From NCBI RefSeq assembly GCF_036924645.1, contig NZ_JAZHRX010000001.1:1426001-1490000 (forward strand): a stretch of 64,000 nt of DNA. The letters run 5' to 3'. Position numbers and translations under genes: made by a program. The notes beneath the pieces were generated by a model that saw nothing but the letters and a program-made list of their open reading frames with translations, was not told the DNA's origin and ran no database searches. Within the stretch, counting starts at the first letter, position 1. Every line of letters begins with the position of its first letter. Shown here piece after piece: positions 8,152 through 17,129 of this stretch. The stretch is from Bradyrhizobium sp. AZCC 2176 (GTDB lineage Bacteria; Pseudomonadota; Alphaproteobacteria; Rhizobiales; Xanthobacteraceae).

Positions 8152-9063
8152 CTACGCCATTGCCGGCCGGTTTGCCCCCAGCGTCACCAGTACGATTTCC
8201 GGTGGCACCCCAAGCCGGAACGGCATGATGCTGCAGCCCAGGCCGCCGGAGACCACGACGTCGCAGTTCATTTTGATATGGCCATAGGCGAGCTGCTGCC
8301 CGGACGGCGAGATCGGCGACCAGCCCAGCATCCGCACCTGGCCGCCATGGGTATGCCCGGAGAGCTGCAGCGCGACGCGCGAGGGTACGCGCCTCGCTAT
8401 GTCGGGTTCATGCGCCATCAGAACGACGGGGGCATCGTCGGTGATCTTCGCCAGCGTCGCGCCGAGATCGTCGACGCCGATCCGCCTGAGCGGCCTGAAA
8501 CGGCGCGCCGGCATATAGGCGAGCTGGTCGCCGAGACCGGCCAGCCAGAACGAATGGCCGTCCTTATGGAGCTTCTTCGCGTCGTTTTCGTAAACCGGGA
8601 TGCCGACAGCCTCCAGTGCGCGGCCTGCGCTCGGCAATCCCAGCCCTTCGCGCTGCACGGTCTTGTCTTCCCACCAGTCGTGATTGCCGAGCACCGCGTG
8701 CACGCCGAGCGGCGCCTTCAGGCCGGCGAGCACCTGCGCCCAATCGGCATCGGGAATGAAGCGGGTCACCTTGCGATGACCGGCCACGTAGTCTCCGAGC
8801 ATGACGACGATGTCGGGCTTGAGCGCATTGGTGCGTTCGACAATCTCCTGGATATGATCGAGCGACATCCAGGGATCGCAGGCGTGGAGGTCGGCGATGG
8901 CCGCGATCCTGAGCTTGAGACCTGTCGGCCATTGCGGCGGAGAAAGGTTGTACCGCACGACGCGAAGCCGGACGACCGGCGCACCGAACCCGTAAGCGGT
9001 GGTCGAGACGCCCAGCGCGCCCAGACCACCCATGCTTTTCAGAAAATGACGGCGTGTTAACAT
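8152..9063 (-). CDS. Tat-exported metallophosphoesterase
   Basis: Binuclear-metal phosphoesterase of 303 residues. All calcineurin-like motifs are present in order: ADLHACDPWMS, MLGDYVAG, LGNHDWWED, LMAHEPD and LSGHTHGGQV. The N-terminus is a twin-arginine signal (LTRRHFLKSMGGLGALGVST), so the enzyme should fold in the cytoplasm and be exported to the periplasm. Relatives include YaeI-type phosphodiesterases acting on phospholipids or nucleotides; the substrate cannot be decided. The ATG at 9063 is preferred over a TTG nine bases upstream. It lies between ruvB and the VapB-like gene on the same strand. Confidence 0.88.
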   Translation of the reverse strand: MLTRRHFLKSMGGLGALGVSTTAYGFGAPVVRLRVVRYNLSPPQWPTGLKLRIAAIADLHACDPWMSLDHIQEIVERTNALKPDIVVMLGDYVAGHRKVTRFIPDADWAQVLAGLKAPLGVHAVLGNHDWWEDKTVQREGLGLPSAGRALEAVGIPVYENDAKKLHKDGHSFWLAGLGDQLAYMPARRFRPLRRIGVDDLGATLAKITDDAPVVLMAHEPDIARRVPSRVALQLSGHTHGGQVRMLGWSPISPSGQQLAYGHIKMNCDVVVSGGLGCSIMPFRLGVPPEIVLVTLGANRPAMA

Positions 9064-9279
9064 CTGTTCCAATCGTGATGCATCGCAAACATGGTGGCGG
9101 ATTGAGCCTGAATTGCGGTGCGTTTGTGCAGAACGTCAGCATACCTCCAGCAGCTTCTTACCAGCGGTTCTGCCCGTCGAGCCCATGTTCGATTACGCCG
9201 CGGCAAGCAGGCCCCGACGCTCACGCGCGGCAGGCATTTTGCCCTTAGTGCATCGCCGCAATGATCGGGTTCGAAGCGA

Positions 9280-10329
9280 TCAATCGTCGCTGTCGCCGTT
9301 GCCGAACAATCCGAACTGCGCGGGATCGCGCGCCGGTTCGGCGAGGCCGAGATGGCGAAAGGCGTGCGAGGTCAGGAGCCTGCCCCGTGGGGTGCGCTGC
9401 AAATAGCCGCACTGGATCAGGAACGGCTCGATGATGTCCTCGATGGCGTCGCGCGGCTCCGACAGCGCCGCCGCCATGGTCTCGACGCCGACCGGGCCGC
9501 CGCCGTAGTTCAGCGCGATGGTCGTGAGATAGCGCCGGTCCATGGCGTCCAGGCCGGCGGCATCGACCTCCAGCGCGCTCAGCGCGTGGTCGGCGATGGC
9601 GCGGTCGACGGAGCTTGCATCCGCCGCCGAAGCAAAATCCCGCACGCGGCGCAACAGGCGGCCGGCGATACGCGGCGTGCCGCGAGCGCGGCGCGCGATC
9701 TCGTTGGCGCCATCGGGCGTCATGCCGATATTGAGCACGCGGGCGCCACGGGTGACGATCCTCTCCAGCTCTTCCTCGGTGTAGAAATTCAGCCGCACCG
9801 GAATGCCAAAACGATCGCGCAGCGGATTGGTCAGGAGGCCCGCGCGCGTGGTGGCGCCGACGAGCGTGAACTTTGCGAGGTCGATCTTGACCGAGCGCGC
9901 CGCAGGGCCCTCGCCGATGATCAGGTCGAGCTGAAAATCCTCCATCGCGGGATAGAGCACTTCCTCCACCGCCGGGCTGAGACGATGGATTTCGTCGATG
10001 AACAGGACATCGCGCTCTTCGAGATTGGTGAGCAGCGCGGCGAGATCGCCGGCTTTCGCGATGACGGGGCCTGAGGTGGCGCGAAAGCCGACGCCGAGTT
10101 CGCGCGCGACGATCTGCGCCAGCGTGGTCTTGCCAAGACCGGGGGGACCGACGAACAGCACGTGATCCAGCGCCTCGCCCCGCTTGCGCGCGGCCTCGAT
10201 GAAGATCGAGAGATTCTTGCGCGCCTGCGCCTGCCCGACGAACTCGGACAGCAATTGCGGACGCAGCGCGGTGTCGCCGACATCGTCGGAGCGGCGCTCG
10301 GGCGTGACGATGCGGGAGGGCGTGTTCAC
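9280..10329 (-). CDS. ruvB: Holliday junction branch migration helicase RuvB
   Basis: Hexameric AAA+ motor of 349 residues that drives branch migration with RuvA before RuvC cleaves the junction. Walker [11 protein letters not shown], Walker B FIDEIHRL, sensor 1 GATTRAG and the arginine-finger region LRDRFG are present, followed by the C-terminal winged helix ([16 protein letters not shown]). The GTG start overlaps the stop of the deaminase gene as GTGA. Its normal partner ruvA is 1 kb upstream, separated by a deaminase gene, a relic and a membrane-protein gene. Confidence 0.97.
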   Translation of the reverse strand: MNTPSRIVTPERRSDDVGDTALRPQLLSEFVGQAQARKNLSIFIEAARKRGEALDHVLFVGPPGLGKTTLAQIVARELGVGFRATSGPVIAKAGDLAALLTNLEERDVLFIDEIHRLSPAVEEVLYPAMEDFQLDLIIGEGPAARSVKIDLAKFTLVGATTRAGLLTNPLRDRFGIPVRLNFYTEEELERIVTRGARVLNIGMTPDGANEIARRARGTPRIAGRLLRRVRDFASAADASSVDRAIADHALSALEVDAAGLDAMDRRYLTTIALNYGGGPVGVETMAAALSEPRDAIEDIIEPFLIQCGYLQRTPRGRLLTSHAFRHLGLAEPARDPAQFGLFGNGDSDD

Positions 10330-10745
10330 TCGCTGCCCCGCTTGTACTTGTTGGGCAGCAGTTCGCCGATGGTCACGACTTTCGGCCCACGGCCGCTGTC
10401 GGGGACGATGACCCGCGCGTTGGCGTCGTAGTCGTGGATCAGTTCGCGACAGATGCCGCAGGGCGAGACCACCGCGATCTTGCCGGGCTCACCGGGCTTG
10501 GGGTGACGCACGGCGACGATGGTTTCGATGCCGTGGTCGCCGTTTTCGGTGATGGCGCGGCCGATGGCGATCGCTTCGGCGCAGACCGCGATCCGGCCGA
10601 TATAGGCGTCGATATTCACCCCGGTGACGATACGACCGTCGCGGGTGCGCATGGCGGCGCCGACCTCCTGCCAGTCGTCGCGATAGCGCTGGCTGATGGC
10701 TTCGGTGGCGACGGCGATCAGCTCTTCGTCCTTGTTGCTCAGCAT
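10326..10745 (-). CDS. Cytidine/blasticidin-S deaminase-like protein
   Basis: Zinc-dependent deaminase fold protein of 139 residues. The zinc site is seen as CAEAIAIG (Cys plus catalytic Glu) and PCGICREL (two Cys). The closest general type is blasticidin-S or cytidine deaminase acting on a free nucleoside-like substrate; which one cannot be told. It lies inside the ruv locus, overlapping ruvB by 4 bases, with the ruvA relic ending 47 bases upstream of its start. This position suggests insertion into an ancestral ruvA-ruvB pair. Confidence 0.82.
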   Translation of the reverse strand: MLSNKDEELIAVATEAISQRYRDDWQEVGAAMRTRDGRIVTGVNIDAYIGRIAVCAEAIAIGRAITENGDHGIETIVAVRHPKPGEPGKIAVVSPCGICRELIHDYDANARVIVPDSGRGPKVVTIGELLPNKYKRGSE

Positions 10746-10792
10746 GGTGGAGAATGCGTTCCTTGGTCAGTCGGTGGCCGGCCGATACCAGT

Positions 10793-10855
10793 CTATTTCG
10801 ACAACTCCTTCAGGCCTAGCCGGATCAGTTGCGCGGTCTCGGTATTCTCGCCGGC
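10793..10855 (-). pseudogene. Relic of a ruvA 3' end
   Basis: Read on the minus strand this gives [20 protein letters not shown] followed by TAG, against [20 protein letters not shown] and TGA at the true ruvA end (11362-11420 region). It has no start and is too short to function. It directly follows the ruvB 5' relic, an order opposite to the normal ruvA-ruvB. Confidence 0.85.
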
Positions 10856-10856
10856 T

Positions 10857-10922
10857 CAGCGCTGTGTCGCCGACATCGTCGAAACGGCGCTCGGGGCCAA
10901 CGATGCGGGAGGGCGGGTTCAT
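10857..10922 (-). pseudogene. Relic of a ruvB 5' end
   Basis: Its ATG and first 22 codons read [20 protein letters not shown] and onward, matching ruvB ([20 protein letters not shown]) at most positions, then identity stops abruptly. The start overlaps the stop of the membrane-protein gene as ATGA, as a functional downstream ruvB would. It is a truncated ruvB copy left at a recombination joint. Confidence 0.85.
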
Positions 10923-11365
10923 GACGTCCTCGCGAGCTGCCGCGTTAAACGCCAGCAAATGATCGATGCAATCAGCGACGCGAAAAGCAGGAGTTCAAGA
11001 CTGCTCATGGTCTTATCTGCGAGCTCCCGCAAGTAGAAAGGATTCACAATGACCATTTCGATCAGGACTGCAGCAAGCGCAGCTGCCGCTATTGGCACCA
11101 ATATTGAATAGTGACGAAAGCTCAGGGCTGCGACTGCATGCATAATTCCCGCCAGCAGTGCTGACGGCACGCACAACAAATAAGCGTAAATCACCGCCGC
11201 GGCGAGCCAGCCAAGCATCGCCGGTCCGCTGTCAAACTTGACCCACCACACTACGATGCCACAAATCGGCGGCCAAATGAGCACGAAGATCGCAACAATA
11301 AAAATAAAGCGCCAAAGCGCTGACAGCGAGCCATCTTTGCCGAGAAAGAACGCCGTTCCGCTCAC
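10919..11365 (-). CDS. Four-helix membrane protein inserted between ruvA and ruvB
   Basis: Unrecognised integral membrane protein of 148 residues. Four hydrophobic segments are visible at about 18-42 ([20 protein letters not shown]), 50-73 ([20 protein letters not shown]), 85-106 ([20 protein letters not shown]) and 121-140 ([18 protein letters not shown]), with short charged loops. The GTG start overlaps the ruvA stop (GTGA) and its own TGA overlaps the start of the ruvB relic (ATGA). It is therefore translationally coupled inside the ruv operon. No function is proposed. Confidence 0.7.
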   Translation of the reverse strand: MSGTAFFLGKDGSLSALWRFIFIVAIFVLIWPPICGIVVWWVKFDSGPAMLGWLAAAVIYAYLLCVPSALLAGIMHAVAALSFRHYSILVPIAAAALAAVLIEMVIVNPFYLRELADKTMSSLELLLFASLIASIICWRLTRQLARTS

Positions 11366-11979
11366 TTCGCGAGTTCCTTCAGCCCTAACCGAATAAGCTG
11401 CGCCGTCTCCGCATTCTCACCCGCGCTGCGCGAGGCGGCGGCGATGGCGGCAGCGGCCTGCGGCTGGCCGTAACCGAGATTGACCAGCGCGGAGATCGCA
11501 TCGGTAACCGGGCGCGGCGCGCGGTGATCGTCCACTGCCCCGGCAAGATGCACCACCGCCGGATCGACGTTGGCGAACGCCGGCGCCTTGTCTTTCAATT
11601 CAGAGACGATGCGTTCGGCGACTTTCGGGCCGACGCCGGGCGTGCGCGATACCGCCGACTTGTCGCGCAGCGCAATCGCATTGGCGAGTTCGGCGGGCGG
11701 CAGCGTCGAGAGCACGGCGAGCGCGACCTTGGCGCCGACGCCCTGCACGGTCTGCAGCAGGCGAAACCATTCGCGCTCGGTATCGGTGCGGAAGCCGAAC
11801 AGCTTTATTTGATCCTCGCGCACGTAAGTCTCGATCGAGAGCACGGCGGCCTCGCCCCGCGACGGCAGCGCCTGCAGCGTACGCGAGGAGCAATGCACCT
11901 GATAGCCGACGCCGCCGACGTCGAGGATCACGTAGTCCTCGCCGTAGGAATCGATCAGACCTTTGAGCTTGCCGATCAT
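11362..11979 (-). CDS. ruvA: Holliday junction DNA-binding subunit RuvA
   Basis: Tetrameric protein of 205 residues that binds the four-way junction and recruits RuvB. The N-terminal OB fold begins [20 protein letters not shown]; the paired helix-hairpin-helix motifs are around [20 protein letters not shown] and [20 protein letters not shown]; the C-terminal domain III ([20 protein letters not shown]) contacts RuvB. Its ATG overlaps the ruvC stop by 4 bases. The length and domains are complete, so it should be functional despite the disturbed region downstream. Confidence 0.97.
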   Translation of the reverse strand: MIGKLKGLIDSYGEDYVILDVGGVGYQVHCSSRTLQALPSRGEAAVLSIETYVREDQIKLFGFRTDTEREWFRLLQTVQGVGAKVALAVLSTLPPAELANAIALRDKSAVSRTPGVGPKVAERIVSELKDKAPAFANVDPAVVHLAGAVDDHRAPRPVTDAISALVNLGYGQPQAAAAIAAASRSAGENAETAQLIRLGLKELAK

Positions 11980-12503
11980 AGGCTCGCCACTTTCAGCCGC
12001 AGCGCTGCGCCCTGGCGGTGATGGGCGTGGGTAATCGCAATCGCCAGCGCGTCGGCAGCGTCGGCGGATTTCGGCTCGGCTTTCGGCAGCAATATTTTCA
12101 GCATCACCGCGATCTGGTTCTTGTCGGCGTGGCCGGCGCCGACCACCGTCTTCTTGACCTGGTTGGGCGCGTATTCCGCAACCGAAATGCCGAACATCGC
12201 CGGCGCGAGCATGGCGACGCCGCGGGCCTGGCCGAGCTTCAGCGTGGCGACGCCGTCCTTGTTCACAAAGGTCTGTTCGACCGCGGCCTCCACCGGCCTG
12301 AAACCGCCGAGGACTGCGGCGAGTCCTTCATGGATCGCCAGGAGGCGGTTGGCCAGCGGCAGACCGTCCGGCGGTTCCACCGAGCCGCAGCCGATGAAGA
12401 CGAGCCGGTTGCCCTCGGTCTCGATCACGCCCCAGCCGGTGCGGCGCAGGCCGGGGTCGATGCCGATGATCCGGACGGGTTGGCGAATCGGTGGGGATGT
12501 CAT
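11976..12503 (-). CDS. ruvC: Holliday junction endonuclease RuvC
   Basis: Dimeric RNase H-fold resolvase of 175 residues that cuts Holliday junctions symmetrically. Catalytic acidic residues are in [14 protein letters not shown] (Asp), [12 protein letters not shown] (Glu) and [18 protein letters not shown] (Asp, His). It is the first gene of the ruv operon on the minus strand, with ruvA overlapping its end. A family A hairpin lies just upstream, between it and yebC. Confidence 0.97.
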   Translation of the reverse strand: MTSPPIRQPVRIIGIDPGLRRTGWGVIETEGNRLVFIGCGSVEPPDGLPLANRLLAIHEGLAAVLGGFRPVEAAVEQTFVNKDGVATLKLGQARGVAMLAPAMFGISVAEYAPNQVKKTVVGAGHADKNQIAVMLKILLPKAEPKSADAADALAIAITHAHHRQGAALRLKVASL

Positions 12504-12607
12504 GCCGTAGTGATAACGCCAGAGCCGGATGAACGAAACATAAAGAGAACGGAAATCCCCTGCCGAGGTGGTCGTATCCGCAGCCGGCGGCGCATCCCGC
12601 TGGCTTG

Positions 12608-12638
12608 TCGTCGTCCCTGCGGAAAGCAGGGACGACGA
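12608..12638. repeat. Single family A hairpin between yebC and ruvC
   Basis: TCGTCGTCCCTGC and GCAGGGACGACGA form a 13-bp stem around a 5-base loop. It is one arm of the repeat seen at 4634. It ends two bases before the yebC stop, so it can serve as the terminator of yebC. Confidence 0.8.
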
Positions 12639-12639
12639 A

Positions 12640-13386
12640 TTACCCGCCCATCTTCGCCATCAGCGCGTCGGAAATCTCGAAATTGGCGTAGACGTTCTGG
12701 ACGTCGTCGTGCTCGTTGAGGAGGTCCATCAGCTTCAGCAGCTTCTCGCCGGTCTCGTCATCGACCGCGATGGTGTTCTGCGGCTTCCAGGTCAGCGCCG
12801 CCTTGCGGGCTTCGCCGAACTTCGATTCCAGCGCTTTCGCGACCTCGCGAAAGGTTTCCTGCGATGCGTAGATCTCGTGGCCGGTCTCGCTGGACACGAC
12901 GTCGTCGGCGCCGGCTTCGATCGCGGCTTCCAGCATGGCGTCGTCGGAGGCTTTGCCGGCGTCATATTCGATGATGCCGGTGCGGTCGAACATGAAAGCG
13001 ACCGAGCCGGTTTCGCCGAGATTGCCGCCGGACTTGGCGAAGAAGGAACGGATGTCGGAGGCGGCGCGGTTGCGGTTGTCGGTCAGCGCCTCGACGATCA
13101 CGGCGACGCCGCCGGGGCCGTAGCCCTCGTAGCGGATTTCGTCATAGCTCTCACTTTCACCGCCGGTCGCCTTCTTGATGGCGCGCTCGATATTGTCCTT
13201 CGGCATGTTCTCCTGGCGCGCCGCGATCACGGCCGCGCGCAACCGCGGATTCATGGCCGGGTCCGGGGTTCCGAGCTTGGCCGCGACCGTGATTTCACGC
13301 GCCAGCTTGCCGAACAGCTTGGACTTCTGGGCATCCTGCTTGCCCTTGCGGTGCATGATGTTCTTGAATTGGGAATGGCCGGCCAT
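12640..13386 (-). CDS. yebC: YebC/PmpR-type DNA-binding/translation factor
   Basis: Protein of 248 residues, the standard family length. The N-terminus is diagnostic ([20 protein letters not shown]), as are [39 protein letters not shown] and the C-terminal [22 protein letters not shown] segment. YebC proteins act as transcription regulators and, as shown in several bacteria, as ribosome-associated factors relieving proline stalling. The ATG at 13386 is chosen because it opens the conserved domain; the longer in-frame extension has no family match. It sits immediately upstream of ruvC, as usual. Confidence 0.96.
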   Translation of the reverse strand: MAGHSQFKNIMHRKGKQDAQKSKLFGKLAREITVAAKLGTPDPAMNPRLRAAVIAARQENMPKDNIERAIKKATGGESESYDEIRYEGYGPGGVAVIVEALTDNRNRAASDIRSFFAKSGGNLGETGSVAFMFDRTGIIEYDAGKASDDAMLEAAIEAGADDVVSSETGHEIYASQETFREVAKALESKFGEARKAALTWKPQNTIAVDDETGEKLLKLMDLLNEHDDVQNVYANFEISDALMAKMGG

Positions 13387-13586
13387 GCGAGGTCTCTTGG
13401 GATTCGTCCGCGGGGAATGGGATGAAAGCGCGGCCTTATAGGCCGGCAATCGGCTGAAATCAAAGATTTGCAGGCCCTTCAGGTACGCGAATACTGCCGC
13501 ATGCCGGAATATGAGGCAGTTGTTAACCACGACTTCATGCTCGGATGAGAGGATTTCGCACCCGTCCTCAACTTTTAAGAGACCCC

Positions 13587-15350
13587 ATGGCGTTCGGTTT
13601 GTTTGCAAAGCGCGTGGCGGAGCCGGCTGCAGCGGTCGCGGAACCCAAGGTTCCGGCCGCTACCCCCATGGCCGCTAGCACCGAGGACGATTCGGCCAAG
13701 GCCATCCTTGAACTGCTCGAACTCGAGCTTGGCGCGATGATCCGCCAGCTCGAGCGTGCGGCCAATTCGGTCGCCGGGGGAGCCGACGCGACCGCCGCGA
13801 CGCTCTCCACCATCCGCCAGCGCACCAATGCCCTGACCGGCCGCACCAGCGAAGCCCAGGGCACGGCGACGACCTTTTCGTTAGCTGCCGACAAGTTCAC
13901 CCAGTCGGCGCAGGGCATCGGTTCCCAGGTGCGCGATGCCGGCAAGCTCGCCGATCAGGCCAGCGACGCCGCCCGCGAAGCCAGCACCAATGTCGACCGC
14001 CTGCGGGAATCATCGGCGGCGATCGGCAACGTCGTCAACCTGATCGCGCAGATTGCGCGGCAGACCACGCTGCTGGCGCTCAACTCCACCATCGAGGCCG
14101 CGCGCGCCGGCGAGGCCGGGCGCGGCTTTGCCGTGGTCGCCACCGAGGTGAAGGCGCTCGCGGTGCAGACCCAGAACGCGACTGAAGAGATCACCAGGAA
14201 GATCGAGGCGCTGCAGCGTGACGCCGCGGGCTCGGTCGACGCCGTTCACCGCATCACGCAGGCGATCGAGGCGATCCGCCCGGTGTTTGACAACGTCAAC
14301 GGCGCGGTTGCCGAACAGAACGCGACCACCGGCGAGATGGCCGACAATGCCGCTTCCGCGTCCAGATTCATCGCCTCGGTCGGCGACAGCGCCACCGAAA
14401 TCGATCATGCGACCAAGGAAGCCGAGGCCCATGGCGAAAGCGTCGCCAAGGCCGGACGGGCCGTCACCGCGTTCGCGCAGAAGCTCAAGGCGCGTTGCGC
14501 GGTGCTGCTGCGGCAAGGAGAAAAAGAAGGCGGGAGCACCGAGCGGCGCGAGCAACAAAAGCTGCCCTGCAGCCTCAAGATCGACATCACGACGCCGCGC
14601 GGGGTGATATCGGCGCCGGTCTACGAGATTGCGATGGACGGCATCCTGATCAGCGGGGCTGACGCCGAAAGGCTGGCACAAGGCCAGAGTTTTGATGCGA
14701 CGCTGCAGGACGTCGGCACCTGCCGCATTCGCATCGGCGAGCGCTCGAAGGCCGGCACGCAGGCCCGGTTCGAGCGGGCGAATGCCGCGCTGACCGAGAA
14801 GATCGAAGACAAGATGTGGTCGATCCAGGACGACAATACCGAGGCAGTCACCCGTGCGATGGAAGCCGGCGCGGCGCTAAAGAAGATTTTCGAGAACGGC
14901 ATCGACAGCGGCGCGATCTCGATCGAGGACATGTTCGACACCAATTATGTCGAGATACCGGGCAGCAATCCGGTCCAGTACCGCACCAAAATCCTGGACT
15001 GGGCCGACCGCGCCTTGCCGCCGTTCCAGGAAGCGTTCCTCGCCAAGGACAAGCGGATGGCGTTCTGCGCCATGATCGACACCAACGGCTATTTGCCTGT
15101 TCATAACAAGATCTATTCGCATCCGCAGCGGCCGGGCGACGTCACCTGGAACACCGCCAACAGCCGCAACCGCCGCATCTTCAACGATCCGGCCGGGCTT
15201 GCCGCCGGGCGCAATCAGCGCGCCTATCTGATCCAGAGCTACGCCCGCGACATGGGCAACGGCAACACCGTGATGATGCGCGAGATCGACGTGCCGATCC
15301 GCGTCAAAGGCCGCCACTGGGGCGGCTTCCGCACCGCCTACCGGCTGTAG
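13587..15350 (+). CDS. Soluble chemoreceptor with PilZ-like and C-terminal sensor-like domains
   Basis: Cytoplasmic methyl-accepting protein of 587 residues without a membrane helix. The MCP signalling domain comes first (about 40-305; tip [20 protein letters not shown] and [18 protein letters not shown]). A PilZ-like segment follows at about 315-410: basic [18 protein letters not shown], then [13 protein letters not shown] in place of the usual D/NxSxxG. The last 170 residues ([58 protein letters not shown]) resemble a Cache-like ligand domain usually found outside the cell. The ATG at 13587 follows AAGAGA. The ligand is unknown; binding of c-di-GMP is possible but the motif is imperfect. 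Confidence 0.85.
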   Translation: MAFGLFAKRVAEPAAAVAEPKVPAATPMAASTEDDSAKAILELLELELGAMIRQLERAANSVAGGADATAATLSTIRQRTNALTGRTSEAQGTATTFSLAADKFTQSAQGIGSQVRDAGKLADQASDAAREASTNVDRLRESSAAIGNVVNLIAQIARQTTLLALNSTIEAARAGEAGRGFAVVATEVKALAVQTQNATEEITRKIEALQRDAAGSVDAVHRITQAIEAIRPVFDNVNGAVAEQNATTGEMADNAASASRFIASVGDSATEIDHATKEAEAHGESVAKAGRAVTAFAQKLKARCAVLLRQGEKEGGSTERREQQKLPCSLKIDITTPRGVISAPVYEIAMDGILISGADAERLAQGQSFDATLQDVGTCRIRIGERSKAGTQARFERANAALTEKIEDKMWSIQDDNTEAVTRAMEAGAALKKIFENGIDSGAISIEDMFDTNYVEIPGSNPVQYRTKILDWADRALPPFQEAFLAKDKRMAFCAMIDTNGYLPVHNKIYSHPQRPGDVTWNTANSRNRRIFNDPAGLAAGRNQRAYLIQSYARDMGNGNTVMMREIDVPIRVKGRHWGGFRTAYRL

Positions 15351-15595
15351 CCGCGATCACCTGGCGGACACATATCGGCAATCGGTTGCGGGCAACGACG
15401 CCGAAGGCTGCCCAGAAAGTGCGCCGTGAAGCGGATGAGCCTATCGCGCTTTCGCTCTGAACCTTCCTTGTTCGAACACGTTATAGGTAGGCTTGAAATC
15501 GCGGCTGACGGGGTCCCTCAGCGCGAAAGGTCAAGCAGGCTGGATCATCCTGCGCCCATCATCTCGCGCACCAGCAAAGGCAGGTGGAGATCAAC

Positions 15596-16111
15596 ATGGC
15601 GCACTCTGGCACAGCAAGGCGGGTAACGCGGACTGCCACGGTGCCGGAGAAGATTCCGATCCGGCTGACCGTCAATGGCAGTCAGATGGAACTCTCGGTC
15701 GCGCCGTGGACGACGCTATTGGATGCGTTGCGCGACCATCTCGACGTGACCGGCACCAAGAAGGGCTGCGACCACGGACAATGCGGCGCGTGCACCGTTC
15801 TCGTTGACGGACGGCGGATCAATTCCTGCCTGACGCTGGCGGTGATGAAGGAAGGCGCCGAAATAACCACCATCGAGGGCCTTGCGCGCAACGGTGAGCT
15901 ACATCCGCTGCAGCAAGCCTTCATCGACCACGATGCGTTTCAGTGCGGCTACTGCACTTCGGGACAGATCTGTTCGGCCGCCGGGCTGATCGCCGAAGGC
16001 AGGGCAAAAACGGCCGACGAGATTCGCGAACTGATGAGCGGCAACATCTGCCGTTGCGGCGCCTATCCGAACATCGTGGCGGCGATCCTGCAGGCGATGG
16101 AGCGATCATGA
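15596..16111 (+). CDS. Aldehyde oxidoreductase [2Fe-2S] subunit, PaoA-like
   Basis: Small iron-sulfur subunit (171 aa) of a molybdenum hydroxylase. The plant-ferredoxin-like cluster site is [15 protein letters not shown] and the following NSCLTLA; the second, helical cluster site is [13 protein letters not shown] with [11 protein letters not shown]. It passes electrons from the molybdenum centre to the FAD subunit. E. coli PaoA has a Tat signal; here the N-terminus ([20 protein letters not shown]) has no hydrophobic core, so the complex is probably cytoplasmic. The ATG at 15596 follows AGGTGGAG by about 6 bases. Its TGA overlaps the next ATG. Confidence 0.92.
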   Translation: MAHSGTARRVTRTATVPEKIPIRLTVNGSQMELSVAPWTTLLDALRDHLDVTGTKKGCDHGQCGACTVLVDGRRINSCLTLAVMKEGAEITTIEGLARNGELHPLQQAFIDHDAFQCGYCTSGQICSAAGLIAEGRAKTADEIRELMSGNICRCGAYPNIVAAILQAMERS

Positions 16112-17124
16112 CCCCATTTCAATACGCGCGCGCCAACGACGTCGGCGATGCCATCAAGCAGATCGCCACTGATCCTTCCGCGAGATTCATTGCGGGCGGC
16201 ACCAATCTGATCGACCTGATCAAATACGACATCGAGGGCCCGACCCGGCTGATCGACATCTCGCATCTCCCGCTCAGGAGCATCGAGCAAACTTCCGCCG
16301 GCGGCCTTCTTATCGGGGCAATGGTGCCGAACACCGACCTCGCCTACCATCCGATGATCGAACAGCGTTATCCGCTGCTCGCGCGCGCGATACTATCAGG
16401 CGCGTCGCAGCAGTTGCGCAACATGGCCTCGACCGGCGGCAACCTGCTGCAGCGGACGCGCTGCTTCTATTTCTACGACGCGGCGACCCCGTGCAACAAA
16501 CGCGTGCCGGGCAGCGGCTGCTCGGCGATCGACGGAGTCAACCGCATCAATGCGATCCTCGGCACCAGCGAAGCCTGCATCGCTACCCATCCTTCCGACA
16601 TGTGCGTGGCGCTCGCAGCGCTCGAAGCCACGGTGCATGTCGCAGGCCCGGCCGGGGCGCGCACCATCGCGTTTGCAGATTTCCATCGGTTGCCCGGCAA
16701 CACGCCGCAGCGTGACACCAATCTGGAGCCCGATGAGATCATCACCGCCATCGAGCTTCCGCCAAAGGGTTTTAGCGCGAACTATTCCTACCTGAAGATC
16801 CGCGATCGTCTGTCCTATGCGTTCGCACTGGTATCGGTCGCAGCCGCGCTCGAACTCGACGGCGACACGATCAAGGAGGCCCGCGTGGCGCTCGGCGGCG
16901 TTGCGCACAAGCCATGGCGCAGTTCCGCCGCCGAAGCGGCCCTGCTCGGACAACGCGCCGGCGCGGCCGCATTTGCCCAAGCCGCGGATTGGCTGCTGCA
17001 CGGCGCCAAAGGCTACGGACACAACAACTTCAAGATTGGCCTTGCGCGGCGCGCCATCATGCGGACGCTCGGTCAGGCCGCGCGCGGCACGCCGCAGTCG
17101 TTATCCGACAAGAAAATACGGTGA
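16108..17124 (+). CDS. Aldehyde oxidoreductase FAD/[4Fe-4S] subunit, PaoB-like
   Basis: FAD-binding subunit (338 aa). The FAD loop is [20 protein letters not shown] and the second FAD site [20 protein letters not shown]. Directly after it the Cys-rich insert [18 protein letters not shown] marks the PaoB/HbCR-like type, which carries an additional [4Fe-4S] cluster. It sits between the small and large subunit genes with overlaps at both ends (ATGA and GTGA), so the three subunits are made together. The electron acceptor may be O2, NAD or a ferredoxin and is not decided by sequence. Confidence 0.92.
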   Translation: MTPFQYARANDVGDAIKQIATDPSARFIAGGTNLIDLIKYDIEGPTRLIDISHLPLRSIEQTSAGGLLIGAMVPNTDLAYHPMIEQRYPLLARAILSGASQQLRNMASTGGNLLQRTRCFYFYDAATPCNKRVPGSGCSAIDGVNRINAILGTSEACIATHPSDMCVALAALEATVHVAGPAGARTIAFADFHRLPGNTPQRDTNLEPDEIITAIELPPKGFSANYSYLKIRDRLSYAFALVSVAAALELDGDTIKEARVALGGVAHKPWRSSAAEAALLGQRAGAAAFAQAADWLLHGAKGYGHNNFKIGLARRAIMRTLGQAARGTPQSLSDKKIR

Positions 17125-17129
17125 GCGCC

